Below the pieces are notes generated by a model. The model searched no databases. It saw only the letters and a list, made by a program, of their open reading frames with translations, and was not told where the DNA came from. A stretch of DNA of 64,000 nt from Candidatus Aenigmatarchaeota archaeon (lineage in GTDB: Archaea > Aenigmatarchaeota > Aenigmatarchaeia > GW2011-AR5): positions 64,293-128,292 of the forward strand of contig JACPRW010000006.1 in assembly GCA_016193585.1 (NCBI GenBank), written 5' to 3'. Shown here in pieces: positions 46,731 to 55,758 of the stretch (its first letter is position 1; each line of letters opens with the position of its first letter). The translations under genes were made by a program, and so were the position numbers.

Positions 46731-47944
46731 ACGCCGAACACCTTCTTTGCCTTTTCCAGGGCACGGGCAAGCGTTTCTATTTCTTCCTTCGTGTTGTAGA
46801 TGTAGAAGCTCGCGCGCGCCGCAGCATCGATGCCCAGCCGCTTCATGAGCGGCATGGCGCAGTGGTGCCCCGAGCGGACTGCGATGCCCGCCTCGTCCAG
46901 AATGGTTGAGAGGTCATGCGAGTGTATGTCGCCGAGATTGAACGAGATGACGCCACCTTTCTGCTCAGCGCTGCGCGGACCGTACATCGTCATGCCGCCA
47001 ACTTCCTGCAGGCGCCTGAGCGCGTAGGCAGTCAGCGACTGCTCATGCTTGCGCACGTTTCGCATGCCCAGTTTTTGTAAGTATTCGACAGCAGCGCCGA
47101 GCGCGACAGCACCGGCAAAATCCGGCGTTCCCGGCTCGAACTTCCACGGAGCCTCGCGAAACGTCGTCTTCTCGAGAGAAACCTCCTTGATGATGTCGCT
47201 GCCGAGCATGAACGGCCCCATGGAATCCAGTAATTCCTTCCTTCCCCACAACACGCCGGTGCCCGTCGGCGCGAGCATCTTGTGGCCGGAAAAGACAAGG
47301 AAATCGCAGCCGATATTCCCTACATCGACAGGCATGTGCGGCACGCTCTGCGCGCCATCCACAAGGCAGCGTGCGCCTGCATCGTGCGCTAGCTTTGCTA
47401 TATCTTTGACTGGATTAATTGTTCCCAGAACATTCGATGCATGAGCCACCGTCACGAGCTTTGTCTTCCTCGTGACGAGCCGCTCGTAATCCTCCATGCG
47501 CAGCGTGCCGTCTTCGTTAATGTCAACAAATTCCAGCTTCACGCCCTTCTCCTGCAGCGACTGCCACGGCACGATGTTGCTGTGGTGCTCCATGACCGTT
47601 GCAACGATTTCGTCACCCTGCCGGAGGTTGTGACGGGCCCACGCATAGAGAACAATGTTTATCGCCTCGGTCGCGTTCCTGACGAAAACAATCTCATCAT
47701 GCCCCGCGCCGATGAAGCCTGCAACGCGTTCCCTCGCCGTGTCGTACCGCTCGGTCGCTTCCTGCGACAGCGTGTGGACTGCGCGGTGGACGTTCGCGTT
47801 GTGCAGGCTGTAGAAATCGCTGAGCGCCTCAATGACCTGGACGGGCTTCTGCGCCGTCGCAGCGTTGTCCAGATAGACCAGCCGCTTGCCGTGCACCTTC
47901 CGCTTCAGAATGGGGAAATCCTTCCGTATTTTTTCTGCGTTCAT
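46727..47944 (-). CDS. sufS: SufS-type cysteine desulfurase
   Basis: VYLDNAATAQKPVQVIEAL…FVRNATEAINIV…FSGHKMLAPTGTGVLWG…RSGHHCAMPLM. Confidence 0.96.
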   Translation of the reverse strand: MNAEKIRKDFPILKRKVHGKRLVYLDNAATAQKPVQVIEALSDFYSLHNANVHRAVHTLSQEATERYDTARERVAGFIGAGHDEIVFVRNATEAINIVLYAWARHNLRQGDEIVATVMEHHSNIVPWQSLQEKGVKLEFVDINEDGTLRMEDYERLVTRKTKLVTVAHASNVLGTINPVKDIAKLAHDAGARCLVDGAQSVPHMPVDVGNIGCDFLVFSGHKMLAPTGTGVLWGRKELLDSMGPFMLGSDIIKEVSLEKTTFREAPWKFEPGTPDFAGAVALGAAVEYLQKLGMRNVRKHEQSLTAYALRRLQEVGGMTMYGPRSAEQKGGVISFNLGDIHSHDLSTILDEAGIAVRSGHHCAMPLMKRLGIDAAARASFYIYNTKEEIETLARALEKAKKVFGV

Positions 47945-49059
47945 TGCTGCCACTTTTCCTCGATAAGACGGTTGAGCTCTTTGCTGGCATCGCCCGCAAC
48001 CTGCAGCGCGGGCGCGAGAAACCCGAGGGCTACGAGCCTGCGCGCATCGTTCCTGTCGATGCCTCTCGAGCGAAGGTAAAATATCTTTTCCTCGTCAATA
48101 GGGCTCACGAAGCCCGAATGCTTCGCCTTGATGTCGTTCGCTTCTATCTCCATGAACGGCATCGGCTCTGCCTTTGCTTGGGAGCTCACCAGTAGGATGT
48201 GCTCTCCCAGGAATGAGTCAGAACCGTCGGCGCCTTTTTCGATGCGCGCGAGACCCTGCGTCAGCGCGCGCGCCGAGCCGCCGAGGATGCCTTTTGTCGT
48301 CGAATAGCCTTTCGTGTGCGGCGTCTCGTGGCGTATATTCGTGTGCAATTCAAATGTTTGCGCGCCGCTTCCGAAAAATATCTCGAGGTCCTGCGCCTCC
48401 GCCCCCTTTCCCTGCAGCATGATGTCGCGCCTCGCGCGCACGGTGCTGCCGCCGAGCGTTCCGGTGACCCAGGCGAGCTTCGCGTCCCTGCCGAGGAAGA
48501 CGCGCTGCGCCATGATGCCCTTGGTTTGCTGGTCAAGATTCTGGAGCGTCGTGTACTGCAGCGAAGCGCCGTCCCTGACGTAGACATCAACGTGCATGCT
48601 CCACACCCCGGCATTTTCCGACGCCAGCGACTGCACAAGGTTGAGCGTTGCGCCGTTTTCGACAATAATGACGCTCCGCGCAAAGCACGGTTTTGCTGCG
48701 AATGCCCTGAGCGGCACCGCCGCGCTCATGCCGGAAGGGATGCGCAGCACAAAGCCCGCATTGCAGAGCGCATTATTCATGGCGGCGTATTTGCTTTCTT
48801 CTTCCGCGAACGTCATGAGCTCCGGGTATGCTTCGAGCGCAGAGAACGCATTGTCAAATATGGCGCCTTCCGGTACGACCGCATCAAACGGGCTGGGAAT
48901 CTGCTCTGCCTGCAGTTCTCTTTCCTCAAGCGAAAGGCTCGCGTACTTGCTCTTATCCCATGCAAGGCTCCTGAAACGGCTGAGATTCCTTTGTCTGAAG
49001 CTGCGGAACCAGACGCTTTCGCGCTCAGACAACCCCTCGACAACAGCATCAAGCGACAT
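47941..49059 (-). CDS. sufD: SufD Fe-S assembly protein
   Basis: SufBD family beta-helix; operon with sufB. Confidence 0.88.
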   Translation of the reverse strand: MSLDAVVEGLSERESVWFRSFRQRNLSRFRSLAWDKSKYASLSLEERELQAEQIPSPFDAVVPEGAIFDNAFSALEAYPELMTFAEEESKYAAMNNALCNAGFVLRIPSGMSAAVPLRAFAAKPCFARSVIIVENGATLNLVQSLASENAGVWSMHVDVYVRDGASLQYTTLQNLDQQTKGIMAQRVFLGRDAKLAWVTGTLGGSTVRARRDIMLQGKGAEAQDLEIFFGSGAQTFELHTNIRHETPHTKGYSTTKGILGGSARALTQGLARIEKGADGSDSFLGEHILLVSSQAKAEPMPFMEIEANDIKAKHSGFVSPIDEEKIFYLRSRGIDRNDARRLVALGFLAPALQVAGDASKELNRLIEEKWQQ

Positions 49060-51683
49060 TAGCCAACAGCCCCCTCCATCTCCAGCTGGATGAGCTTGTT
49101 CATCTCAACGGCGTATTCCATGGGAAGCTCCTTGACGAATTCCTGGATGAACCCGAGAACTATCATCGCCAGCGCTTCGGCCTCGGTGAGCCCGCGGCTC
49201 ATCAGGTAGAACACCTTTTCCTCGCCTATCTTGCCGACCGTCGCCTCGTGCGTCACCGTCGTATCCTCCTCATAGATTTCCATGTACGGGTAGGTGTCGC
49301 TCCGCGACTGCCCGTCGAGTATGAGCGCGTCACAGCGCACGGTCGACTTCACGTTCTTGCATCCGGGCGCGACGTGCAGCAGCCCCCGGTACGACGTCCT
49401 GCCGCCGTTCTTGCTGACCGACTTCGATATAATCTTCGATGTCGTATCCGATGCAAAATGAAGCGCCTTGCCTCCCGCGTCCTGGTGCTGGCCTCTGCCT
49501 GCGTAGGCGACCGAGAGTATGTCGGCTTTCGCCCGCTTTCCGAGAAGATACACGCTCGGAAACTTCATCGTGATTTTGCTGCCGATATTCGCATCAACCC
49601 ATTCCACGAGCGCGTTCTCGTAGGCATGGGCTCGTTTCGTCACGAGATTGTAGACGTTGCCTGACCAGTTCTGTATGGTCGTGTAGCGCAATTTTGCGCC
49701 TCTCAGCGCTACCAGCTCGACAACAGCCGCATGGAGCGAATCGCGGGCGTAGACCGGCGCTGTGCAATTATGAACAATCACTCCATTGGCTACATAACTT
49801 TCGTCATCTTCTACACTGAAATTAAATACAGGGACGTTTTCAACATTTCTTGAGGAGATGCTTTTTATAGGCACAAAGGCGTAGCTCTCAGTTATCTGCG
49901 CGTATGATTTTGCATTAATATTCTTTAGCATCTGGAACATCACCTGATGTCCCACAGCAACTTCATTTGACGGATAAGCTCCGACAGTTTCAGCAAAAAT
50001 TCTTAGATAAGATCCGCCAACATACACACAGTACATTGCTTTTCTGTTTCCGTGTCTATTCTGCACGTTTATGCTAGCGAAGATGTTCATGCGCAGCAGA
50101 ATGTCACGAATAGATTTTGCCAGACGCTTTGATACAGTATTCATTCTGAACATGCGCTTCACGCCCCATGAATACTGATGCATCATAAAGCTGCCATCAC
50201 CCCTCCAAAAGCCTTTGATTAACTCTTTCTGTTTTTCCATGCTTTCATGCAAGACCCATTTAGGAATATGCTTGTTCTGGGCGCCCTTGCCAAATTGTGA
50301 CTCAAAGAATCTTGCGGCTGCGGTGGAGCTAAGCACAATCGATATCCCGTTCTTGTAAGGCTTGTTTTCGATAGGTTTTTTTCCAAAGTACCTTTCAAGA
50401 ATGCTCTTGACATCATCTATGAACTGTCTTTCTTTTTCATTGAAGGTGAATGACAGATAATGCCCGCCTATTATGCTGCCTTCAGCAAGATAATAGCCAG
50501 CCATGCGAAAAAAGTCCGCGTCTGTCTTGATACGTAGGTTTACGTTCCTGAAACCATGTCTTCCTCTTCCAATTCTTACCTGAAAATCTCTTTCCGCTTC
50601 GTCCCTGACTGTCCTATCGATAGGAATTGCTATATAGTCGCCTTTCTCAAGTCTGCCGGCTTCTATCCATTCAGGTTCCCATGCAATATTCTTGTATTCG
50701 CTTTTCTGCCTCTTTACTGCAAGAAAAGGATGCTCCGAAGTGACCTTAATATCTTCAGATGTATCACCGTAATACTGAATTGAGTATAATGGACCTGTAT
50801 AAGGTCTTACGTGCGTATGATAAACTGTCTTATGCTGCAAAGCATGCGTTAAAACATTGTCTCCAACCTTAACGTCCTCTATGGGCTTACTACCATCTGC
50901 TGTTACGACCGGTGCACCCTTTGTGAAGCAACCCTCGACGTAGTGCACGCGCGAGCCCTCGTCGGCGATGATGAGCGTGCGCTCGAACTGGCCGAAGCTC
51001 TCGGAATTGATGCGGAAGTACGCCTGCAGCGGCATCGCGACCTCAACGCCGGGAGGGATGTAGATGAACGAGCCGCCCGAGAAAACAGCCGAGTTGAGCG
51101 CGGCGAACTTGTTGTCCTCGGGCGGAACGACCGTGGAGAAGTATTTCCTGAACAGCGACTGGATTCTCTCGACAAATGATGCGTCGTAGCCGAGGTCGAT
51201 GATTTCCTGTTTCTTCTCTGGTATGAGTGCCTGGTCGGGAGAAACGAATATGACGCCCTGCTTCGCCAGTTCCTTCCTCACGTTATGGTAGACGTTTTCG
51301 CTTTCATATTGCACCCCCACTCCTGCAAGAAATTTGCGCTCGGCTTCCGGAATTCCCAGCCGCTCGAATGTGTTACGGATGCGCTCAGGAACCTCGTCCC
51401 AGGAATGTTCCTGTTTTTCTGTGGGCTTGAGATAGTAAATTATTTTATCAAAATCTATTGCAGAAAGATCTGCGCCCCACATCGGCACCGGTTTTTTCAT
51501 AAATGTATCGAGCGCCCGAAGGCGGAAATCCAGAAGCCATTTCGGCTCTTCCTTGGTCCGCGATATCATTTCTACGACTTCGCGCGACAGGCCGGGCTTC
51601 GCTTTCACGAGCGCCTTCACGGGGTCGTGGAAGCCGTACTTTGACTCGTAGTCAGACCGCAGGTCGAGCAGGTTTGTTTTCAT
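49059..51683 (-). CDS. sufB: SufB Fe-S assembly protein precursor containing an intein
   Basis: RVHYVEG|CFTKG…VIVHN|CTAPVYARDSLHAAVVELVAL. Confidence 0.96.
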   Translation of the reverse strand: MKTNLLDLRSDYESKYGFHDPVKALVKAKPGLSREVVEMISRTKEEPKWLLDFRLRALDTFMKKPVPMWGADLSAIDFDKIIYYLKPTEKQEHSWDEVPERIRNTFERLGIPEAERKFLAGVGVQYESENVYHNVRKELAKQGVIFVSPDQALIPEKKQEIIDLGYDASFVERIQSLFRKYFSTVVPPEDNKFAALNSAVFSGGSFIYIPPGVEVAMPLQAYFRINSESFGQFERTLIIADEGSRVHYVEGCFTKGAPVVTADGSKPIEDVKVGDNVLTHALQHKTVYHTHVRPYTGPLYSIQYYGDTSEDIKVTSEHPFLAVKRQKSEYKNIAWEPEWIEAGRLEKGDYIAIPIDRTVRDEAERDFQVRIGRGRHGFRNVNLRIKTDADFFRMAGYYLAEGSIIGGHYLSFTFNEKERQFIDDVKSILERYFGKKPIENKPYKNGISIVLSSTAAARFFESQFGKGAQNKHIPKWVLHESMEKQKELIKGFWRGDGSFMMHQYSWGVKRMFRMNTVSKRLAKSIRDILLRMNIFASINVQNRHGNRKAMYCVYVGGSYLRIFAETVGAYPSNEVAVGHQVMFQMLKNINAKSYAQITESYAFVPIKSISSRNVENVPVFNFSVEDDESYVANGVIVHNCTAPVYARDSLHAAVVELVALRGAKLRYTTIQNWSGNVYNLVTKRAHAYENALVEWVDANIGSKITMKFPSVYLLGKRAKADILSVAYAGRGQHQDAGGKALHFASDTTSKIISKSVSKNGGRTSYRGLLHVAPGCKNVKSTVRCDALILDGQSRSDTYPYMEIYEEDTTVTHEATVGKIGEEKVFYLMSRGLTEAEALAMIVLGFIQEFVKELPMEYAVEMNKLIQLEMEGAVG
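49767..50930 (-). other. SufB intein (388 aa) with LAGLIDADG endonuclease
   Basis: Begins CFTKGAPVVTADGSKPIEDVKVGD, ends VANGVIVHN|C; GYYLAEGSI and GFWRGDGSF. Confidence 0.93.
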
Positions 51684-52042
51684 ACAGTCCACCCAGTATG
51701 TCCTGAGTACCATGGCGGTAATTCATTAGCATGGTGTTCAGGGAAATTTTTTGTCGGTCCTATGATACTAGCTGTACCACCGCTTATTGCAGATATGACA
51801 TATCTGTCAACATCTATCGTATTTCCATCTCGTCTTGCTATTTCATAGGTTATTGTGCTGCTATTGGTACTATTCCAAACACCAACACCCACTATCTTTT
51901 GACTTAAATCAGGATTATTGAAGATAAACTCATTTTGCAAAGGTATGAAAATAGAACCTCCTGATATTGTAGAACCGTGTGATACTCTGAGTCTATTGTA
52001 TTCCTCTTCTGAAAGGAATTTGTACTTTCCAACCTCAAGCAT
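51680..52042 (-). CDS. hypothetical ORF inserted between sufC and sufB
   Basis: MLEVGKYKFLSEEEYNRLRVSHGSTISGGSIFIPLQNEF…; overlaps sufC and sufB termini. Confidence 0.55.
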   Translation of the reverse strand: MLEVGKYKFLSEEEYNRLRVSHGSTISGGSIFIPLQNEFIFNNPDLSQKIVGVGVWNSTNSSTITYEIARRDGNTIDVDRYVISAISGGTASIIGPTKNFPEHHANELPPWYSGHTGWTV

Positions 52043-52043
52043 T

Positions 52044-52805
52044 TTATTCACCTTGTCCATCTCCCTTTTCCATGAGCCAGTTGTAGCCCTTTTTCTCGAG
52101 CTCGTGCGCCAGCTCATGACCCCCTGATTTCACTATCTTCCCGCTTATCATGACGTGGACGAAATCCGGCCGGAGGTAGGCGAGGATGCGCTGGTAGTGC
52201 GTGATGACCAGCGAGCCGAAACCGTTCCCGCGCAAGGAGTTGAGCGCCTTCGCAACGAGCTGGAGCGAGTCGATATCAAGCCCCGAGTCGGTCTCGTCGA
52301 GTACGGCGATCTCAGGCTTGAGCATGAGCAGCTGCAGGATTTCAGCGCGCTTCTTCTCGCCGCCGGAGAACCCGTAGTTGAGCGAGCGCTCTGCAAACGC
52401 CTTCTCAAGGCCGAGGAACGAGAGATTTTTATCAAGCTCCTCTCTGAACGACTGCATCGCCTTGAATGCGCGCTTCTCTTCGGGATTTTTTGACCGCACA
52501 ACGGTGAAGAGGAACTGGGACAAATTCAGCCCCTCGATTTCCTGCGGGTACTGGAACGCGAGGAACATGCCGAGCCGTGCCCGCTTGTCAGGCGTCAGCG
52601 GAAGCATGTCCTGGCCGTTGAAACGCAGTTCGCCGCCGGTGACCGTGTAGCGCGGGTGGCCCATGAGGACGTGCGCGAGCGTTGATTTTCCGGAGCCGTT
52701 GGGGCCCATGATTGCGTGGATTTCCCCTTTCCTGACCGTAAGGTCCAATCCCTTGACTATCTCCTTGGTGTCGATACTCACGTGAAGATTTTTGATTTCT
52801 AACAT
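52044..52805 (-). CDS. sufC: SufC ABC ATPase
   Basis: MGPNGSGKSTLAHVLMG, FSGGEKKRAEILQLLMLKPEIAVLDETDSGLD. Confidence 0.97.
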   Translation of the reverse strand: MLEIKNLHVSIDTKEIVKGLDLTVRKGEIHAIMGPNGSGKSTLAHVLMGHPRYTVTGGELRFNGQDMLPLTPDKRARLGMFLAFQYPQEIEGLNLSQFLFTVVRSKNPEEKRAFKAMQSFREELDKNLSFLGLEKAFAERSLNYGFSGGEKKRAEILQLLMLKPEIAVLDETDSGLDIDSLQLVAKALNSLRGNGFGSLVITHYQRILAYLRPDFVHVMISGKIVKSGGHELAHELEKKGYNWLMEKGDGQGE

Positions 52806-52811
52806 CATGAA

Positions 52812-53213
52812 TCACTTCTTCAGTCCCGGCCGCTCGACGCAGCGCTCGCACACGAAATCGTGGAAGATGCCGAAAAACGTCCTGCAGAAATCCCAGCACG
52901 CCTCGTTCACCGCGCGCTTGCCCCTGGCTGTGGTGCTGTACACGATGCGCCGGGCGTCGGTTTCCCGGCGGACAAGACTGTATTCCTCGAGCTTCTGCAG
53001 CGTCGGGTATAGCGTGCCCTGCGCTATCTTGGTCTTCTTCACCTTGTTGAGCTCTTTCATGAGCTCGTAACCGTGCATGGGCCTGTCATTGAGTATCCAG
53101 AGAATCTGCAGCTGGAGCATGCCGACGTCTATGTCGCTGAACTTCCGGTCCCCGAATATCTCCTTCTCGGTCGGCGGCAGAAAGATGACGGGATTATGTC
53201 GTTCTACCGACAT
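52812..53213 (-). CDS. PadR-family transcriptional regulator
   Basis: LQLQILWILNDRPMHGYELMKELNKVKKTKIAQGTLYPTLQKLEEYSLV. Confidence 0.88.
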   Translation of the reverse strand: MSVERHNPVIFLPPTEKEIFGDRKFSDIDVGMLQLQILWILNDRPMHGYELMKELNKVKKTKIAQGTLYPTLQKLEEYSLVRRETDARRIVYSTTARGKRAVNEACWDFCRTFFGIFHDFVCERCVERPGLKK

Positions 53214-53354
53214 GTTGATAGTTGTGCACAGAAGAATATTTAAAGGATGCATCGCTGGACTCTGTTTTCTTTTCAAACATCGTTATCTTTTTATCTTTAC
53301 GCGAAGCAAATACGTAAACCACCAGTGCCGCCTTCTCCAGGGCAGGGAAAACAT

Positions 53355-53630
53355 ATGGCAAAAGTCCGCTACCGCATCGAATACGAGCGCAAGGGGTGCA
53401 TCGGGGCAGGCGTGTGCGCCGCGCTCGCGCCTGAACGCTGGGAAATGAACCAGGACGGCAAGGCAGACCTCGTCGACGGCACGCCGATGACCGGCAACGA
53501 AGGCTGGTTTGTCCTTGAAATCGAAGAAGAGGAATTCGAGCCGAACAAGATGTCGGCTGAAGGCTGCCCTGCGGTCGTGATACACATCTACCGCCTCAAC
53601 GAGGACGGCACCGAAGAGAAAATAATATAA
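53355..53630 (+). CDS. ferredoxin-like protein
   Basis: ERKGCIGAGVCAALAPERWEM…EGCPAVVIHI. Confidence 0.8.
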   Translation: MAKVRYRIEYERKGCIGAGVCAALAPERWEMNQDGKADLVDGTPMTGNEGWFVLEIEEEEFEPNKMSAEGCPAVVIHIYRLNEDGTEEKII

Positions 53631-53660
53631 GCTTAAAAGGTCAGTATTTCTACCGATACT

Positions 53661-53855
53661 ATGCCCATTGATTTTCCTGACATACAAAGAAGAACAGGAA
53701 TTGCATTATCGGGCGAAGACCAAAGGACTTTGCTTGTTTACCGTACATGGTGGCAGGAAGGATTAAGCCCTAGAAATTACATGCCGAATGACACGTATGC
53801 ACGGGCGCGTGAAATTCTCATTGCATATGTCAGGGGGGATTTCCATGGAAACTGA
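53661..53855 (+). CDS. hypothetical protein (64 aa)
   Basis: Short ORF overlapping next gene. Confidence 0.5.
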   Translation: MPIDFPDIQRRTGIALSGEDQRTLLVYRTWWQEGLSPRNYMPNDTYARAREILIAYVRGDFHGN

Positions 53856-54423
53856 ATCAAAACAGATAACGAAAGACATGACCATTTCTGACATTCTCGC
53901 GAAATATCCGGAGAGCGCCGGCATCATGCAGGCGTACGGCCTGCACTGCTTCGGCTGCCATGTCAACGTGTACGAAAGCCTGGAGGGCGGCACGCTCGGG
54001 CACGGCATGGACGAATCGGTTCTTAACTCGATGATTCAGGAACTCAACGACTTCGTGAGCCGCAAGCAGACCGAGCAGCCTGCATCCCAGGAACAGGGTA
54101 CCATTACCCTGACGCAGGCGGCTGCCGACAAGGTCCTTGGCCTCATGAAGGCGCAGAACAAGGAAAACAACGGCCTGCGCGTCGAGGTTCTGCGGGGCGG
54201 CTGCGCCGGGTACATGTACAACATGGACTTCGAGGAGCAGCAACAGGCACACGACATGGTCATCGAGGACAAGGGCGTGCGCATGTTCGTCGACAACCAG
54301 AGCATGGAGCACCTCAAGGGCACGGAAATCGACTACGTCGAGGGCCTGCAGGAATCAGGATTCAAGATCAACAACCCCAACGCCCGCTCGAGCTGCGGCT
54401 GTGGAAAGAGCCACGGGGTTTAA
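53845..54423 (+). CDS. DUF1858-type domain fused to A-type (IscA/ErpA/HesB) Fe-S carrier
   Basis: MTISDILAKYPESAGIMQAYGLHCFGCHV… plus ITLTQAAADKVLGLMKAQ…GGCAGYMYNMDFEE…SSCGCGKS. Confidence 0.85.
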   Translation: METESKQITKDMTISDILAKYPESAGIMQAYGLHCFGCHVNVYESLEGGTLGHGMDESVLNSMIQELNDFVSRKQTEQPASQEQGTITLTQAAADKVLGLMKAQNKENNGLRVEVLRGGCAGYMYNMDFEEQQQAHDMVIEDKGVRMFVDNQSMEHLKGTEIDYVEGLQESGFKINNPNARSSCGCGKSHGV

Positions 54424-54545
54424 TTCATGGTATTAGAGATTATTTTTTCTGCGCATAATAAATTAAATAGGAAACCTACAGTTTCCTATGACTAGCCTTT
54501 TGAAACAAACGACTAATTTTTAGAGCATGTTATGGAAATAGTGAT

Positions 54546-55082
54546 TTAATCCACAGGACTGATAATATCTTTTATATCTACCCACATAGTTTTCGCATTC
54601 TCCAGCATTTCAGGTGTTATTCCCTTCTGATAAAAATATAGAGCTTCTAAAGATTCACGTATGCTAATAGCTTCTTCCAATAGTTCTTTGAACTTTTTGT
54701 CATCGATTTTGAATGGTTTTGTATCTTTTCCTATCAAATAAACTTCATTTAAATGTATCAGACTGAGTCTATGTGCAAAGTTATTCCTTGCCTCTAACAT
54801 CTTATTTAGTCTCTTTACAAGATTTTCTTGCGTAGATATCAGTTCATCAGGCAATTTAAGCTTCCCGAACATTTTAACCTTTGTAGAAAAAGTAAAATTT
54901 TCCCAGAGTAACATGTCGGAAAATAAATCGTGGTGCTCTTGTTTAATGAGATTATAAACAATCACTCCATCAAGGATATTTTCTATTTCTGTGTTTGCGT
55001 CTATTATTTCGCCTCGCATTCTAATAAGCTTTTGTCCGAGTTCAATCATTTTAGCCTTTTCTTGAGGAGTAACTTCTCTCAT
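54546..55082 (-). CDS. HEPN-like (RX4-6H) protein, standalone
   Basis: KMLEARNNFAHRLSLIHLNEV contains RNxxxH; all-alpha; AT-rich. Confidence 0.6.
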   Translation of the reverse strand: MREVTPQEKAKMIELGQKLIRMRGEIIDANTEIENILDGVIVYNLIKQEHHDLFSDMLLWENFTFSTKVKMFGKLKLPDELISTQENLVKRLNKMLEARNNFAHRLSLIHLNEVYLIGKDTKPFKIDDKKFKELLEEAISIRESLEALYFYQKGITPEMLENAKTMWVDIKDIISPVD

Positions 55083-55158
55083 AAACCTTAGAATCGTCTC
55101 AATTCTTTAATAGCTTATATTGGCTAATTTCAATATCAATTCAAGGTAGAAAAAATTC

Positions 55159-55500
55159 TTACGCCCCTTCCCGCGCCACGCGCGCGGTGGACGGCGTCAC
55201 GATGACCCAGTCCTCGCCGACACCGGCGATGTCGCCATCGAGCGTCGCGCAGGCGGTCTTCATCTTCGAGATAGCGTGCTTGAGCTCGTCAAGATTCTGG
55301 TCTTTCAGTTCCCTGATCTTCACCACGACAATGTTGCCCTGGCGGACGGCGCGCATGACCTTGTCGACGTCAGCGAGGCTTTCAAGCTTCTCGATCATGA
55401 TGCTGATTTTCTTCTGCTCTTCCTCTTCGAGCGGGAGCTCGGTGTACGCATCAGCATCGTCCACGACCTTTTCTTCCTTTTTCAGAAACGGCAATCTCAC
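55159..55500 (-). CDS. sepF: SepF-like cell division protein
   Basis: KISIMIEKLESLADVDKVMRAVRQGNIVVVKIRELKDQNLDELKHAISKMKTACATLDGDIAGVGEDWVIVTPS. Confidence 0.85.
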   Translation of the reverse strand: MRLPFLKKEEKVVDDADAYTELPLEEEEQKKISIMIEKLESLADVDKVMRAVRQGNIVVVKIRELKDQNLDELKHAISKMKTACATLDGDIAGVGEDWVIVTPSTARVAREGA

Positions 55501-55587
55501 ATGAACACCTGTTGCCTACTATCACTTTCGAAATATAAAAAGCTATAGGGGAAAAAATGGAGAAAGCTTAAATAGCACCGCAACATA

Positions 55588-55758
55588 ATGCTCTGTAACC
55601 GTATTTTCCTCATGCGTGAGACAATGCCCCCGCCGCTTACCAGACAGACCAGCAAATCGGCTGGCAGACTAAAATGCGTCATCTGCGGCAGCGACCTTGC
55701 ACAGGCAAGCGCCGGCATCGTCTGCAACCCCTGCAGGGATGCTTTCAGGCGGCGTTAG
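55588..55758 (+). CDS. small zinc-ribbon protein
   Basis: …LKCVICGSDLAQASAGIVCNPCRDAFRRR*. Confidence 0.5.
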   Translation: MLCNRIFLMRETMPPPLTRQTSKSAGRLKCVICGSDLAQASAGIVCNPCRDAFRRR

